Shown: piece after piece, positions 1 through 10,030 of the stretch
How the letters are laid out: the number at the start of each line of letters is the position of its first letter
Numbering within the stretch: the stretch's first letter is position 1
NCBI RefSeq assembly: GCF_963678635.1
Contig: NW_026970968.1
Location: 1-50,908 of the forward strand
Origin: Symsagittifera roscoffensis
Lineage: Eukaryota > Xenacoelomorpha > Acoela > Convolutidae
Direction: 5' to 3'
Length of the DNA: 50,908 nucleotides
Program-made: the position numbers and the translations under genes
Notes under the pieces: model-generated
Databases searched by the model: none
Seen by the model: the letters and a program-made list of their open reading frames with translations, nothing else
What the model was told of the DNA's origin: nothing

Positions 1-307
1 GTGCCGCAGGTTCACGTTTTCTTTCAGTGCTCGCTAACCCCCCCCCCCCCGTCCCCGAACACGTCTTTTGAGGCATGTAGGTCACTACTTTGGGGTGACA
101 CACATTTTTAGAGGCATATAGATCCATATGACACAAATGATTTTGACTCTTTGAGAACAGACGGGATGAGGTTTTGATCAACAGTTTTTTAATAGTGAAT
201 GTTTTCTGGCTCAAATTACGAGTTCATGTTTTCCTTCAGCTCTTTGCACTATTCGCCGCTCGTGTTTTCAGATTATAGAAATAAATGAGATTTTCTTGAA
301 ATACAGT
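1..307. other. Left-edge non-coding flank
   Basis: I see no gene here. The stretch contains a run of eleven C's near position 40-50 and ends with ACAGT at 303-307, which is the left copy of the target duplication of the following retrotransposon. Confidence 0.5.
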
Positions 308-527
308 TGTTCTGTGTTGAACTTATGATTTATATTCAAAACCGAGAGTTTAGAATACGTCTTGAATTGGATAATGTAGAAAGAATTATGATTGATTTTA
401 GCAGGAAAGAATCACGTAAAAAGTGGCGGGAATTAAGATGCAAGAAAACGTGAAACATATTACATGTACATAAAAGCAATTTATAATAAACTCTTTAGCA
501 TACATTGAAGTTAGCCACGTCTGAACA
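308..527 (-). repeat. 3' LTR of the BEL/Pao element
   Basis: This 220-bp repeat begins TGTTC and ends AACA. It differs from the copy at 5114-5333 at one position that I can see (TATAATAAA here, TATAGTAAA there). The inner side on the minus strand is preceded by a short, imperfect purine-rich stretch that is a weak polypurine-tract candidate. The LTR also contains GGCGGGAA, an E2F-like motif. Confidence 0.95.
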
Positions 528-626
528 TCCAGCCCACCTTGAGAGATCCTCTCAAAAGATAATAGTCACATACTAATAATGAGAGCTCTAAGGATACAGT
601 TTTTTGACAAATGGTTTTTCTTTCAG

Positions 627-1477
627 ATAAGTTTGCGTTATATGATGTACCCACTGATGAGACGATGAGTATTGCCGATTTTGTGAAAGAGTGTAAAGCA
701 GCTGATGAGTTAATGGAGATAGCCGTGAAAGGAAGATACGAATTTCTGCCTGTCAAATCTGTCTTTGAGTTATTGAAGAATCCCAAACAGCCCGGGGTTA
801 TAAAGAATGAGGTAATCAGATTCCAAAATGATGCTATTAACACAGCTTCCAAGAGTGAAAGATTTGACGACTTGCAGTCAAAATGGTGAAATATCAGTAT
901 GGGAAAATCACTGTAGGGAAGATGAAGAAGTCTACGATCCGTTTTTTTTAATTTCTAGAGGCATATCATTTACACCCTGGCATATCGATGGAGATCCGCC
1001 CTTGACTGCATGGTCGCAACGTCAGCGTGGGGAGAAACTTTGGTTTTTCACAACGAATAGAAGAGTAACCAATTTTCTGCTACGAAAACCAGAAAGTCGA
1101 TGGTCGCCGTCCAGTTTGCTAACCGAGTCCTTGAGAATGGATCGTAAAGACCTGTGGGTTCATGTGCAAAAACCAGGTAATGATATTACTGAATAAATGT
1201 TAAGACAATACTTGAAAAATTTTCATTTACAGGGGAAGCTATACATCTACCGTATTGTACTGGCCACATGGTTTTGACGTATGAGTATAGTGTGCTGCTA
1301 ACATGATCCATAAAAACCAGTGATTCTACTGAGGTAATGCAGAAAAGACAAGTGCAGTACACAGCTCCAACCGGTGTATCTCATCCGGTATTGAATCCAG
1401 GAAGCCGAAGTCAGAAGATGCCTAAGCGAAAGAAGAAATTCACCCGAACTCTGAGAAACAGAAATGAGAATAAATAG
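627..1477 (+). pseudogene. JmjC-domain (2-oxoglutarate/Fe(II) oxygenase) gene fragment captured inside the BEL element
   Basis: The fragment reads opposite to the retrotransposon. It opens after a clear splice acceptor (TTTCTTTCAG, ending at 626). The second part (about 865-1306) has JmjC features: an iron-binding HxD in PWHIDGDPP (about 984-1010), a GEKLWFF strand, and a third iron ligand in CTGHMVL. An intron at 1177-1232 (56 bp, GT-AG, phase 1) separates those last two parts and keeps the frame across it. Known JmjC enzymes demethylate histones or hydroxylate proteins and RNA; which one this came from I cannot say. The 627-889 frame does not join cleanly to the next part. An in-frame TGA at 1304 is followed by an open, lysine/arginine-rich tail ending at 1477, and an AATAAA overlaps that end (1469-1474). 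It is most likely a dead partial copy of a host gene. Confidence 0.75.
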
Positions 1478-1545
1478 TTTAGTTGTGAATACAATTTGAA
1501 TCATAAAGCAATTGCTTGCAATTTGTTAACTTGTCATTAGTCACA

Positions 1546-3327
1546 TCACTTGTCACAAGAGCTAGTCAGTAGATGAAGTTTTGTAGCCGGTCTGTTATAG
1601 GTTCCTTTAGATGTACGGATTTGTACAACACGTGCTATATCGTCGTTTCCAAGAAAGGTCTTCATGACTCTCGCTAAGGGCCACTGAAGCGGTGAGATGT
1701 TGTCTTCTGCAACTAGAACCATATCGCCAACTTGAGGGCTCCTAGTTTGTACTTTCCACTTGTTTCTTTGATTGAGTGTTGTAAGATTTTCTTTGGACCA
1801 TCGTTTTCAAAAATCGTTAACCATTTGTTGAGTGAGTAACCAACGTTGCTTAAGCGTCACAGAGGCTGTCTCCTTGTTCGGTAAACTATCAGGAAGTGAC
1901 GTCAAGGGTGCTCCTATAAGGAAATGACCTGCCGTCAAGGCTGTGACGTCGTTAGGATCATTCGAAAGTGGTGTTAAGGGTCGGTTGATTGTTAAATTTT
2001 GAAACAAAGAAAGTTCTTCTCTAGAATTTCTCCATGACATCTCAATAGATTCCGGAAGTCGTTCATCCCAATCAGATCTAGCCAGCCAGCATTCTTTCAA
2101 GAGAATCTTGAACTGTAAGATTGTAAGAGAAAGCCAGCCCATGAGATCGTAGAATGTGGAAACATCAGACAGCAGTTTCCTCTTTGTCAACTTTGATATT
2201 TCAGGCTTTCTTGTTACAGTGAACGAAAATTGATCAGTGATTGGGTGCCACTTCACACCAAGGGTCTTGATTGAGTGCTGTTTGTCACAGATTGTGTAGG
2301 CTTCGGGTGCCTCTTGCAATGAAATCGGTAATCTTGTGATTACTTGTGGGCAATCGTTTGACCACTTTCGAAGATCGAAACCACCTTTCTTGAGTGTTGA
2401 TATAAGATTATCTTGTAATACGACTGCCCCTTCCACAGTGTCTGCACCTGTAAGAGCATCGTCGACATAGAAATCGTTTCTTATGACTTGAGCGGTGATT
2501 TCGTTGTCAACATCTAAAGCTGTTTCCGTGAGGGATCTAGTTGAATGGTATGCAGATGAACGTGTCCCATAGGTCACGCGAGTCATCCTGTAGGTCTTAA
2601 TGGGTTTCTTTGGATCGTTTCGCCAGAGTATTCGATGAAAGTCCTTGTCTGGTTGTGTTAAACAGATTTGTCTATACATTTTGGCCACATCAGCAGATAA
2701 GGCAATGTGATGAACTCGGCAGCGACTGAGTATATCGAACAAACTATCTTGGATCACGGGACCAGTCATGAGTGTGTCATTAAGAGATGGACCTCCACCA
2801 CTCGTTTTGGCTGAAGCATCAAAGACAACACGAAGCTTAGTTGTCGTACTAGAGTCCTTAGTCACACAGTGATGCGGAAGGTAAAACACGTCTGCGCAAT
2901 GTTTTTTGATTTCTGCTGCGGGAACGAGTTCTAGATGTCCTAGATCAATGAATTCGTTTACCAATGCTTCGTACTTATCCTTCAGTTGCTTGTCTTTTAA
3001 GAGACGTTGTTCAAGTAATAAAAAGCGTCGTTCAGCTTGTTGGTAGCTTTCAGCGAGAGAAGGGGCGCCGTCCTTTACTGGAAGTTTGACAACGTACCTC
3101 CCTTCATCATCCCGCATTGTTGTTTTAGTGAAGTGATCTTCACATTCCCTTTCTTCTTGAGTTAGACGAGAACTCTTAGGGACTTCTTCCAATTCCCAAA
3201 ACTTCTTGAGAATTTGATCCGTATCTTCTTGCATAAGTAAGTGATTCACGATTTCTTCCGTATTGTGGGTCGTCATAGAGATATGCTTCGATTGCAATGA
3301 ATTTGAAGAGGTTGCACCAGATATAAT
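1546..3327 (-). pseudogene. BEL/Pao pol remnant: reverse transcriptase fused by deletion to the integrase C-terminus
   Basis: From high to low coordinates the frame encodes the BEL-type RT. Visible blocks are RVVFDASAKT, SLNDTLM, LSADVAKMYRQI and the catalytic YVDDALTGA. The following connection region (ending near WRNSREELSLF) jumps at about 1960-1990 straight into the integrase tail (ALTAGHFLIGAPL). About 2 kb that normally encodes RNase H and the integrase zinc and DDE domains is therefore absent. A TGA at 1807-1809 stands where the family has tryptophan, and the same frame then runs on to 1546. There is no ATG at the upstream end: the frame is continuous with the gag-protease frame across a TAA at 3328-3330, as expected for one long BEL polyprotein that has acquired stops. 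Confidence 0.88.
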
Positions 3328-4137
3328 TTAGCCCAAGTCTGTTTCTTGAAGACAAATTGTATCGCTCAACTTGATCAATCCAGGTTTGAGAAGTGCTGAG
3401 TAAACGTCCACTCCAAGAAGAACATCAATTCTGCCAGGCTTGTGAAAACTGCTGTCAGCCATATCAAGATTGTCGATATGCTTCCACCCGCCGATGTTCA
3501 CGTTAGCCAGTGGGAGGTTGCAGGTCACACGAGGCAGGACAATGAATACTCCTGTCAAAGATTTGGAGAATCTGGGAAGCATTTCAGCAGTAACAACTGA
3601 ATTTGATTGTGCGGAGACTGTCTCCCCCACGGATTGAAGATTAGTAGTTACTTTCTGACAATGCAATCCTAGCTGCTGGGCACAATGGCGTGTCATGACC
3701 GAAGCAGTTGAACCTTGATCTAGTAATGTGCGAAAATATTGTACATTACCTTGACGATCCTTGAATGCAACCTGCGCAGTGGGTAGGATGGTATCCGTCT
3801 CCTCGGGTCTCCTGGAGCCACTATGATTGATCGCTTGGGCGGACCTGTGTAGCAGCGTGTTGTGCTTGCCTTGACATGTCTTGCATGTGCTTGTTGAGTT
3901 ACATTGATTCGCAAAATGACCAGAACGTAGACAGTTACCACATAGCTTGTTCGTCTTGACAACTTGAAAACGCTCATCTATCGTCTTTTCTCGGAATGAA
4001 TTACAGGAGATTAGTTTATGATTCTTGGATTTACAGCAAAGACAACTGTCTGTAGTTGAATGGTAGATATTGGAATGGTTGTTTTTGTTCTGATTGGAGT
4101 GTAATTGCTTTGAGGCTGCTAGGCTGTATAGAAGCAT
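3328..4137 (-). pseudogene. BEL/Pao gag C-terminus (zinc knuckles) and aspartic protease
   Basis: The frame contains zinc-knuckle cysteines, best seen in CGNCLRSGHFANQC with a second cluster just before and after it. A retropepsin-like active site follows (LLDQGSTASV). These belong to the same polyprotein as the gag upstream and the RT downstream. They are now separated from gag by a frameshift near 4130-4145 and from RT by a TAA at 3328. Zinc knuckles bind the element RNA, and the protease would cleave the polyprotein in the virus-like particle. Confidence 0.85.
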
Positions 4138-4960
4138 GAGGTGAAGCTTCTAAGGATCGTGCTCGTTGATCAATGAACTGGAGTACATCATCCAAATCTT
4201 GTAGTTGTGGACCAGGATTCTGAAGCTCCCATTGTCTTCTTGTTTCCGGGTCCAATTTCTCTAGAATGAGATATACGTAGATGTACGCACTAGTATCCAC
4301 TTTATGAGATTGAAGGGCTGACAGATGCTCCACAATCTTCGACTGTAGTTTCCTCAGGGTACTGACATTTTCGCTTTTCAATACCGAAAATGCAAGAAAC
4401 TCCTGAATATGAGCATTGATTACTGAGCGTCTGTTGTCGTATCGTTTTATGAGCTGTTGTTTAGGAATGGCGTAGTTTGCGTCGTTGATTGACAAAGAAG
4501 CTATGATTCTGGCAGGTTCATCTTTGAGGGCTGCTTTGAGGTAGTTTAGTTTCTGCGCATCACTGAGAGAATTATTCTTGTCAATAGACGCTGTGAAGAG
4601 ATCGTAGAACAAAGACCATTCCACATATTTACCAGAAAATGTAGGCAATTCGAGTTTAGGTAGTTGTACCTGCTTAGATTGAACGCTCTGCGATGGCTGA
4701 GGTTGCGAAAGAAGTGGAGCTGGTGCTATATGCCTTTCGACTTCACCGATGAAACTTGATATTTGATAGATTGCTGTTTGCCAGTTTGCTGTTTTCTCTT
4801 CAGTTTCTTCTATTTCATTTACTAGTGAAGAATGTGGAGTGATAGCTTCAATCGTCTTGTTGATGGAATTGAGTGTGATGAGCTTCCTGTCCAAGTGCAT
4901 CAGAACAACTTTGAGTGCCTCAAAATCTTGCTTCGATACTTGGTCAGTAGGATTTGCCAT
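4031..4960 (-). pseudogene. BEL/Pao gag N-terminal and central region
   Basis: This starts at a true ATG (4960). It matches the architecture of BEL gag: an N-terminal helical segment, then a block beginning QLPKLELPTFSGKYVEWSLF and continuing through LKAALKDEPARI, followed by helical capsid-like sequence. The coding frame runs out at 4031 in the wrong frame, while the zinc-knuckle part continues in a different frame from about 4137, so a small insertion or deletion has split gag. Without that shift it would form particles. Confidence 0.85.
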
Positions 4961-5093
4961 GATTGCATTGGCGTCGTTGATGTACTAAGTGACAACACCA
5001 CGATGTGCTCCACGAGTACTTCTTTCCCTTACTAGGGTAGCTTGATTGTCTTCCGTGCTGGGAGATGACATCTTGAAGGATTACGTGAATGAT

Positions 5094-5111
5094 ATCACGT
5101 CGGGGTCACCA
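5094..5111 (-). promoter_or_regulatory. Primer-binding site complementary to tRNA-Trp
   Basis: On the minus strand, two bases after the 5' LTR, the sequence is TGGTGACCCCGACGTGAT. This is an exact 18-base complement of the 3' end of metazoan tRNA-Trp including CCA, as I recall it, and is the same primer site that Rous sarcoma virus uses. It would prime minus-strand DNA synthesis of the element. The assignment rests on my memory of the tRNA sequence. Confidence 0.85.
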
Positions 5112-5113
5112 AA

Positions 5114-5333
5114 TGTTCTGTGTTGAACTTATGATTTATATTCAAAACCGAGAGTTTAGAATACGTCTTGAATTGGATAATGTAGAAAGAATTATGATTG
5201 ATTTTAGCAGGAAAGAATCACGTAAAAAGTGGCGGGAATTAAGATGCAAGAAAACGTGAAACATATTACATGTACATAAAAGCAATTTATAGTAAACTCT
5301 TTAGCATACATTGAAGTTAGCCACGTCTGAACA
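5114..5333 (-). repeat. 5' LTR of the BEL/Pao element
   Basis: This is a direct copy of 308-527 with one base difference, followed by the target duplication ACAGT at 5334-5338. In the element's minus-strand orientation it is the promoter-carrying LTR. Confidence 0.95.
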
Positions 5334-5338
5334 ACAGT

Positions 5339-6859
5339 TTTTCTTTTTCTTATATTAGAAGAGTTTTTGTTAGTCTATGTTTCATTTAGACCTAGAACAT
5401 GTTTTCAATGACTATTTAAAAATACCAAAAGATATCAGTGCTGATTAAAGATTCTGATAAACAAAACTTACGGTAATCAAATTATCAAAACCTCCTTCAA
5501 TAAAATGCTAGAGCACAACTACAAAACTCGAAAAAGACTGCTTGTATCAGAGCACAGCCATGAATGTTCCGACTGCTTTTTTTTTAGATCTACAGAATAG
5601 TGTTCGCTCAAAAATATGACCAAGATTTTCGAAAAAAAAATGAGTTTTTTTGAGATTTTTTTCCTGAATACCAACACCCACAGTCTATTTGAGCACAGAG
5701 AGATGTAATTCGCTTGTAGCGAAGTAATAAATTGACGGTGTTGCTGAGCAAATAATGAACTGAAAACAATTGTATATTAAGTGTTTGACGGGACATAAGT
5801 TGTAAGCTGAGCTTGATGGGACATGAATTTACTCGAGTAACCGGGTTCGAACCCCCAAAAAAACCTTTTCTGTTTTCTTAGTTATTTAAACTAGTTCATA
5901 AAACAATCATGGCCGACTTTGATTGACAGCTTTTCGTCTGTAGAAACCGGGTTTTGCCAAAAAAGTTTGAACGCATTCAAACGCTTGATATCAGTGCTGT
6001 GTTAAGTCGAAATTAACGAAAATGTTTTTGTTTGAACACCCATACCCGTGTTTTTGTGTGATCTCGCCGAGTAAAAAGCAAAAAAAAACTATACGAAAAA
6101 CCAGCATTCCTTTTTTGGAGTCCAGAATTTTTTGGGGTCGGTATTTAGAGTCCAGAATTTTTAGGCTAAAACTTTCGACCCAGTTTGTTCGATTCTGCTA
6201 AGCGTCCCGCCATCCAGAAGCTGCAATAAAATTCGAAAAAAGTCATAAATGTGTTGTAGCAAAACGTAATGCCCCCGACTGCTCGCTTGAAAATTTCAGT
6301 CTAATCTATATCAATTCGAAAACTCCAGTCAAATAATCTAGTTTTAGCTCTGTTGACCTCATTTTTACTCCGATTGGTTAAAAGGACTTTGATTTAGTTT
6401 ATACGATGTCTCCTAATCCTGCACAAAAACTTTCGTAAAGTCAGTAAAACTGCCGCGTCCGTTTTTTCTATGGTACAAAACTATTATGGTTTTTATTATT
6501 GGTGCAAGCTCGTTGCATCACGCTTTAGAAAACCAGGCGCGTCACTCCGTAATCAGCTTGTTGATACTAAATTAGTTATTCCTAGGCTAAGTTTTAACCC
6601 GAATGCCGTTAATCCCCGTAAACTGTACAGCACTACTGTGAGTCATTTTCTACCATCACTCGAGCATCGTGGTTTGGCACGACGTCATAAATTACTCAAT
6701 TAGTAGGCATCAGAGCTATAACTTCAACGCTTTGTCCGAAAATGAACTTTTCGCCATCCAAAAATTAGCGCCATCGCATAATGTCAACGCACCGGAACTG
6801 AGACAATATTTGATAATTTAAAAAGTTTGGTTATTCTAACCACCATTTTAGTCAATTTG
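5339..6859. other. AT-rich intergenic stretch
   Basis: I find no gene that I can support. A short direct repeat based on CCATTTTAGTCAATT lies at its right edge (about 6840-6905). A GGTTCGAACCC near 5845 looks like a tRNA B box, but no A box or cloverleaf accompanies it. Confidence 0.5.
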
Positions 6860-7282
6860 TTAAATTTTAGTCACCATTTTAGTCAATTCGGCCATTTTAG
6901 TCAATTCGGCATTGCACTTGAAATATGTTGACAACAACCCAGACGATGAAGAGAGTGGCCACTTTGAAACCCATTCTACCGGCAGACGAACAGCCATTGG
7001 AGTTTTCTTATCAGCATCATGAATATATTCAAGCGGGCATATCTGGTGATAAAAGTCCTGACCAATTACCATTTCGATGTCCGAATAACTACACTGAACT
7101 GGCTTTATTGCTTCCAGTTATAGATATTTTTTCTTGAAGGGCCAGAACATCAACCTTTTGAGACCTATATAATTTCATCTTTAACGTAAGCGATTACTTT
7201 GAAAATATATTCGGTGTTATTTATTTCAGCGGATAGTGTGACCTCGAATAACTCAGTCGAAATAAAATTCGTTGAATTAAAA

Positions 7283-7795
7283 TTATTTAGGGTCAGACGG
7301 CGGGACAAAACTAGTTTCAGAGGGCGGCACAAGCTTGCGTAAAGCCGGGCGTGATTGCTCAAGAATCATAAAAATCGAGGGCGTTTTCGGATTTTGACTT
7401 AGATCAAACATCCGCCTGAACTTTTCAGGTAGAAGACTTGATTTCTTCTTTTCGAGGAGGAGAAAAGCGATCGGCACTATGCAAGAGGACATTGTGCGTG
7501 CTTTCGCATTGAGGTTTAGTTCATTTCCTAGCTGTCGGGAAATTACGGATTTTGTGGTCCGCATGGAAACAGGAGAAACAGAGCTATTTCTCCGCGGAGT
7601 AGTGTTATTTTCCTTGAATATCTTGCATCCCCATAACGGATGTTTACCAGCGCACTCTAAGCATGGAGGGTATTCAGCCTTGTTCAGCTTAGCACTGGAA
7701 ACTCGGGTTGTAATTTTTGGCTTGACAGGTTCCTCGGTTTTTGATTTAACAAGAGAAGTTTTCTTACGCTCACACGTTTTGGCCTTTCCTTTCAA
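7283..7795 (-). pseudogene. BEL/Pao gag zinc-knuckle fragment
   Basis: The frame has a CCHC-type motif in PPCLECAGKHPLWGC preceded by a lysine-rich segment, as in the 3' part of BEL gag. It follows the gag core at 7829-8518 directly but in another frame. The protein tail after the knuckle is not recognisable and probably runs out of frame before the protease-like segment at 7165-7362. Confidence 0.72.
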
Positions 7796-7828
7796 CCACT
7801 CGTTTTCATGACTACGTTTGTTTCGGCC

Positions 7829-8518
7829 TTACTTTTGGCCAAACTTTTTTCTTTCAACCACTCCATTGGGACAAAACCAGTTACGCTTCAGGGTGTCGGA
7901 CGACCAAGATTCCTTCATATTCGGAGGCAATTTTATAAAACCTTGATTCAAGATGGCGCTTCTTTTCAAATATTCCTCATATGCCAACAATCGAAACACA
8001 CCAACGAGATTTGAAATGACACAAGCAAAGATAATAATGCTTTCAGAATTGTTAATTTTCACTGGGGGAGCGCTGTTAAGTTTTTCGAGGGGGGCGCTCT
8101 TGATAGTTTGAGGTTGCCCAAGGTTTCGTTCAAGGACTCTTTTTGCATCCCTGTGTTTTCGACCTGAATACGCGAAGACCGCTATTATTAAATTAGCTTC
8201 CCCAGTTAGCAGTGTTTTAAGGTACGTCAATTTGACGTCATCCGAAATAGTTGATTGCGAATCAAAAGCACTCCGAAACTGACCTATCCGTTCGTGCCAT
8301 TCCAATGGATTACCATCAAACTTACATAATTTCCACTCGGCTAACGGAACCTTCCTGTTTGATGCCAAGACTTCGGTTAAACCTCGCACGGATATCGATT
8401 GAGATGGCGGATTGACATTTTTCGAGAAAGAATGGTATACGCAAGATGCAGCCGGAATCGAAAAACCCGGCTGATTATCGGAAGAGCAAGGAAAATCCGA
8501 CGCAATCGGTGATTGCAA
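7829..8518 (-). pseudogene. BEL/Pao gag core fragment
   Basis: This is the best-preserved piece of the decayed element: about 229 codons with the family's WHERIGQF, DVKLTYLKTLLTG, SESII.FA..ISNLVGVF and KLPPNMKESW blocks in the right order. The middle looks internally shortened (the stretch between VLERNLGQPQ and KLNSAPPVK is altered). It would be a particle-forming protein in an intact element; here it has no complete partner genes. Confidence 0.82.
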
Positions 8519-9640
8519 GGTTATTTGCTGGTATCAAGAAGTGAAAAAAAAAATTGTTCCACCGCTATTGTAGGCAAAGTTTAGAGATTTTGGAGGGGCA
8601 AAAGATGTTACTGCCTCAAATACGTGCGATGACACCACAAATAAAAGGTTGCAAACTGCGGGGATCGGTGTTGCAGTTGCTGAGAACCACGATGCGAGAT
8701 TCGGGTTAGAGATCTGACTGAAGCCGATGGGATGATCTACAGGGGTACTGCCGAAATAACTGCAGAATGGGGAGGTAATTTTATATATGAAGGTGATGGA
8801 ATATTTTCAAGGTTAGCAGACGTGGCAGGCTCAGCATTAACCCACTAATTTGCATCTTAAGACCGGTGAAGTTCTGTTACATCTTCGTTTAAGTTCGATT
8901 CATAATCATCGATACTTTTTGAGTATTAGTGCCGGCAGCAATCTGCGTAAGACGTTTAGGAATCATGAGAGGTACTTTAGCCCCATGCATCATCGTAGAG
9001 GACAAGCCAACTAGTTGGTCGTTACACACAAGAACGACTTCCACCGGGGCGTTAGAGGAACCGTATTCAATCCAGATGTGCATGCGGTCGGTTCAGTTAT
9101 GGTCACTACTGGCTCCGAATTCGGCACTTTTTCCATCCGAGTTTTTGTTTCTTTATCTGCCTTTTCTCTGTGAGAGTTTACCGAGCTAGCAAACAAGTCA
9201 ACGTAGTCGGAGTCTTACTCTAATTCAGCTTCAGCTATTTTGGCTTCAATATATTTTTGTTTTTCTTCTCGCAGATTTATACGTCTTCCCAACTTTGCTT
9301 GATTTCTAGTAATCGCATTTCTGCTTCATTATGTCTCTTGATCTCTTCTGTTCCTAATTTAGCCAAGAACACTCTCTTTTCCGTTGTCAGGAAGTCATTA
9401 AGACTGTTTTACTGTGATATGAGACCCTAGACCTATGTGAACTTCGAAGTTTTCCGAAAATGTTGAGGAAGCCACTACTCCCGAACGCGATGAAATGGAT
9501 CTCACTTGTTCTTCCGATCCTACAAAGGTTAAGGCTACTCCTAGTGTTTTTGTCCTCAGTTCAAGCCACTGTCCAAAATCCTCGCAAATTTTATCTCTAT
9601 TAGTAGCCTTTTCCGCCATTTGACTTATCTCATCCATTTT

Positions 9641-10019
9641 GAAAAAACTTTTTCCGGGAAATTATTTGTGTTTCTATGGTTCCCTGAAGGTATTTTTGAA
9701 AATTTCCAAATTAGGCCGAGAAACAAGAAGCTAATGTACTTTCCAGCCTAATTCTTGATTCATTGTGACAAACTGTATTGATGTGCTTTTACAATTAAAA
9801 AGAGTGACATTCCAAACCTTAGTTCAATATCAAAAGTAAACAAAATGACATTAGAGCACTGTAATATAAAAGCAACAATCTATACACCCACTACAAGAAC
9901 AAGCTTCTGAGCCAAAGAACTACATACCTCGGCTAGGTGCTCCTATAAGATGAATAAAAAGAAATTGCGTTGCATAAAGAGCTCCCGTAGATTCTTGTTC
10001 AATACGTTTTCCCCTTAAT
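9641..10019. other. AT-rich stretch without a recognised gene
   Basis: Nothing recognisable is present between the decayed BEL gag and the 30-bp tandem array. Confidence 0.5.
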
Positions 10020-10030
10020 ATATTTTCCTT

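Larger units (their letters stand above)
308..5333 (-). mobile_element. BEL/Pao LTR retrotransposon, chimeric and defective
   Basis: Two direct 220-bp repeats (308-527 and 5114-5333) start with TG, end with CA and are flanked by the 5-bp duplication ACAGT (303-307 and 5334-5338). The element reads on the minus strand: 5' LTR at 5114-5333, primer-binding site, gag, protease, reverse transcriptase, then only the C-terminal end of integrase. At about 5 kb it is shorter than usual BEL elements because RNase H and the integrase core are missing. Its 3' interior (528-1545) is filled by an antisense piece of a JmjC-type gene. The one-base LTR difference suggests recent insertion, although the coding frame is broken in at least three places. 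It can therefore only have moved with proteins supplied by a relative. Confidence 0.93.
6860..9640 (-). mobile_element. Decayed second BEL/Pao element: gag, zinc knuckle, start of pol
   Basis: Several broken minus-strand frames line up in BEL order. Around 9200-9637 is a charged, probably coiled-coil gag N-terminus starting MDEISQMAEK. At 7829-8518 is the diagnostic gag block WKLCKFDGNPLEWHERIGQF followed by VKLTYLKTLLTGEA and LPPNMKESW. At 7283-7795 is a zinc-knuckle segment (CLECAGKHPLWGC). At 7165-7362 is a protease-like segment, and at 6860-7072 a pol segment (VIGQDFYHQICPLEY, LSSSSGLLSTYFK). RT and everything after it are missing, and I see no LTRs. It is a different BEL lineage from the element at 308-5333. 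Confidence 0.82.

Noticed and set aside
796-850. A 34-bp intron (GTAATC…ACACAG) joining the two JmjC frames
   Set aside because: It would be in frame but is too short for normal splicing. A frameshift or an extra lost exon is equally possible, so it is not annotated.
5835-5850. tRNA B-box-like GGTTCGAACCC
   Set aside because: No A box at a suitable distance and no cloverleaf. Probably chance or a very old SINE trace.
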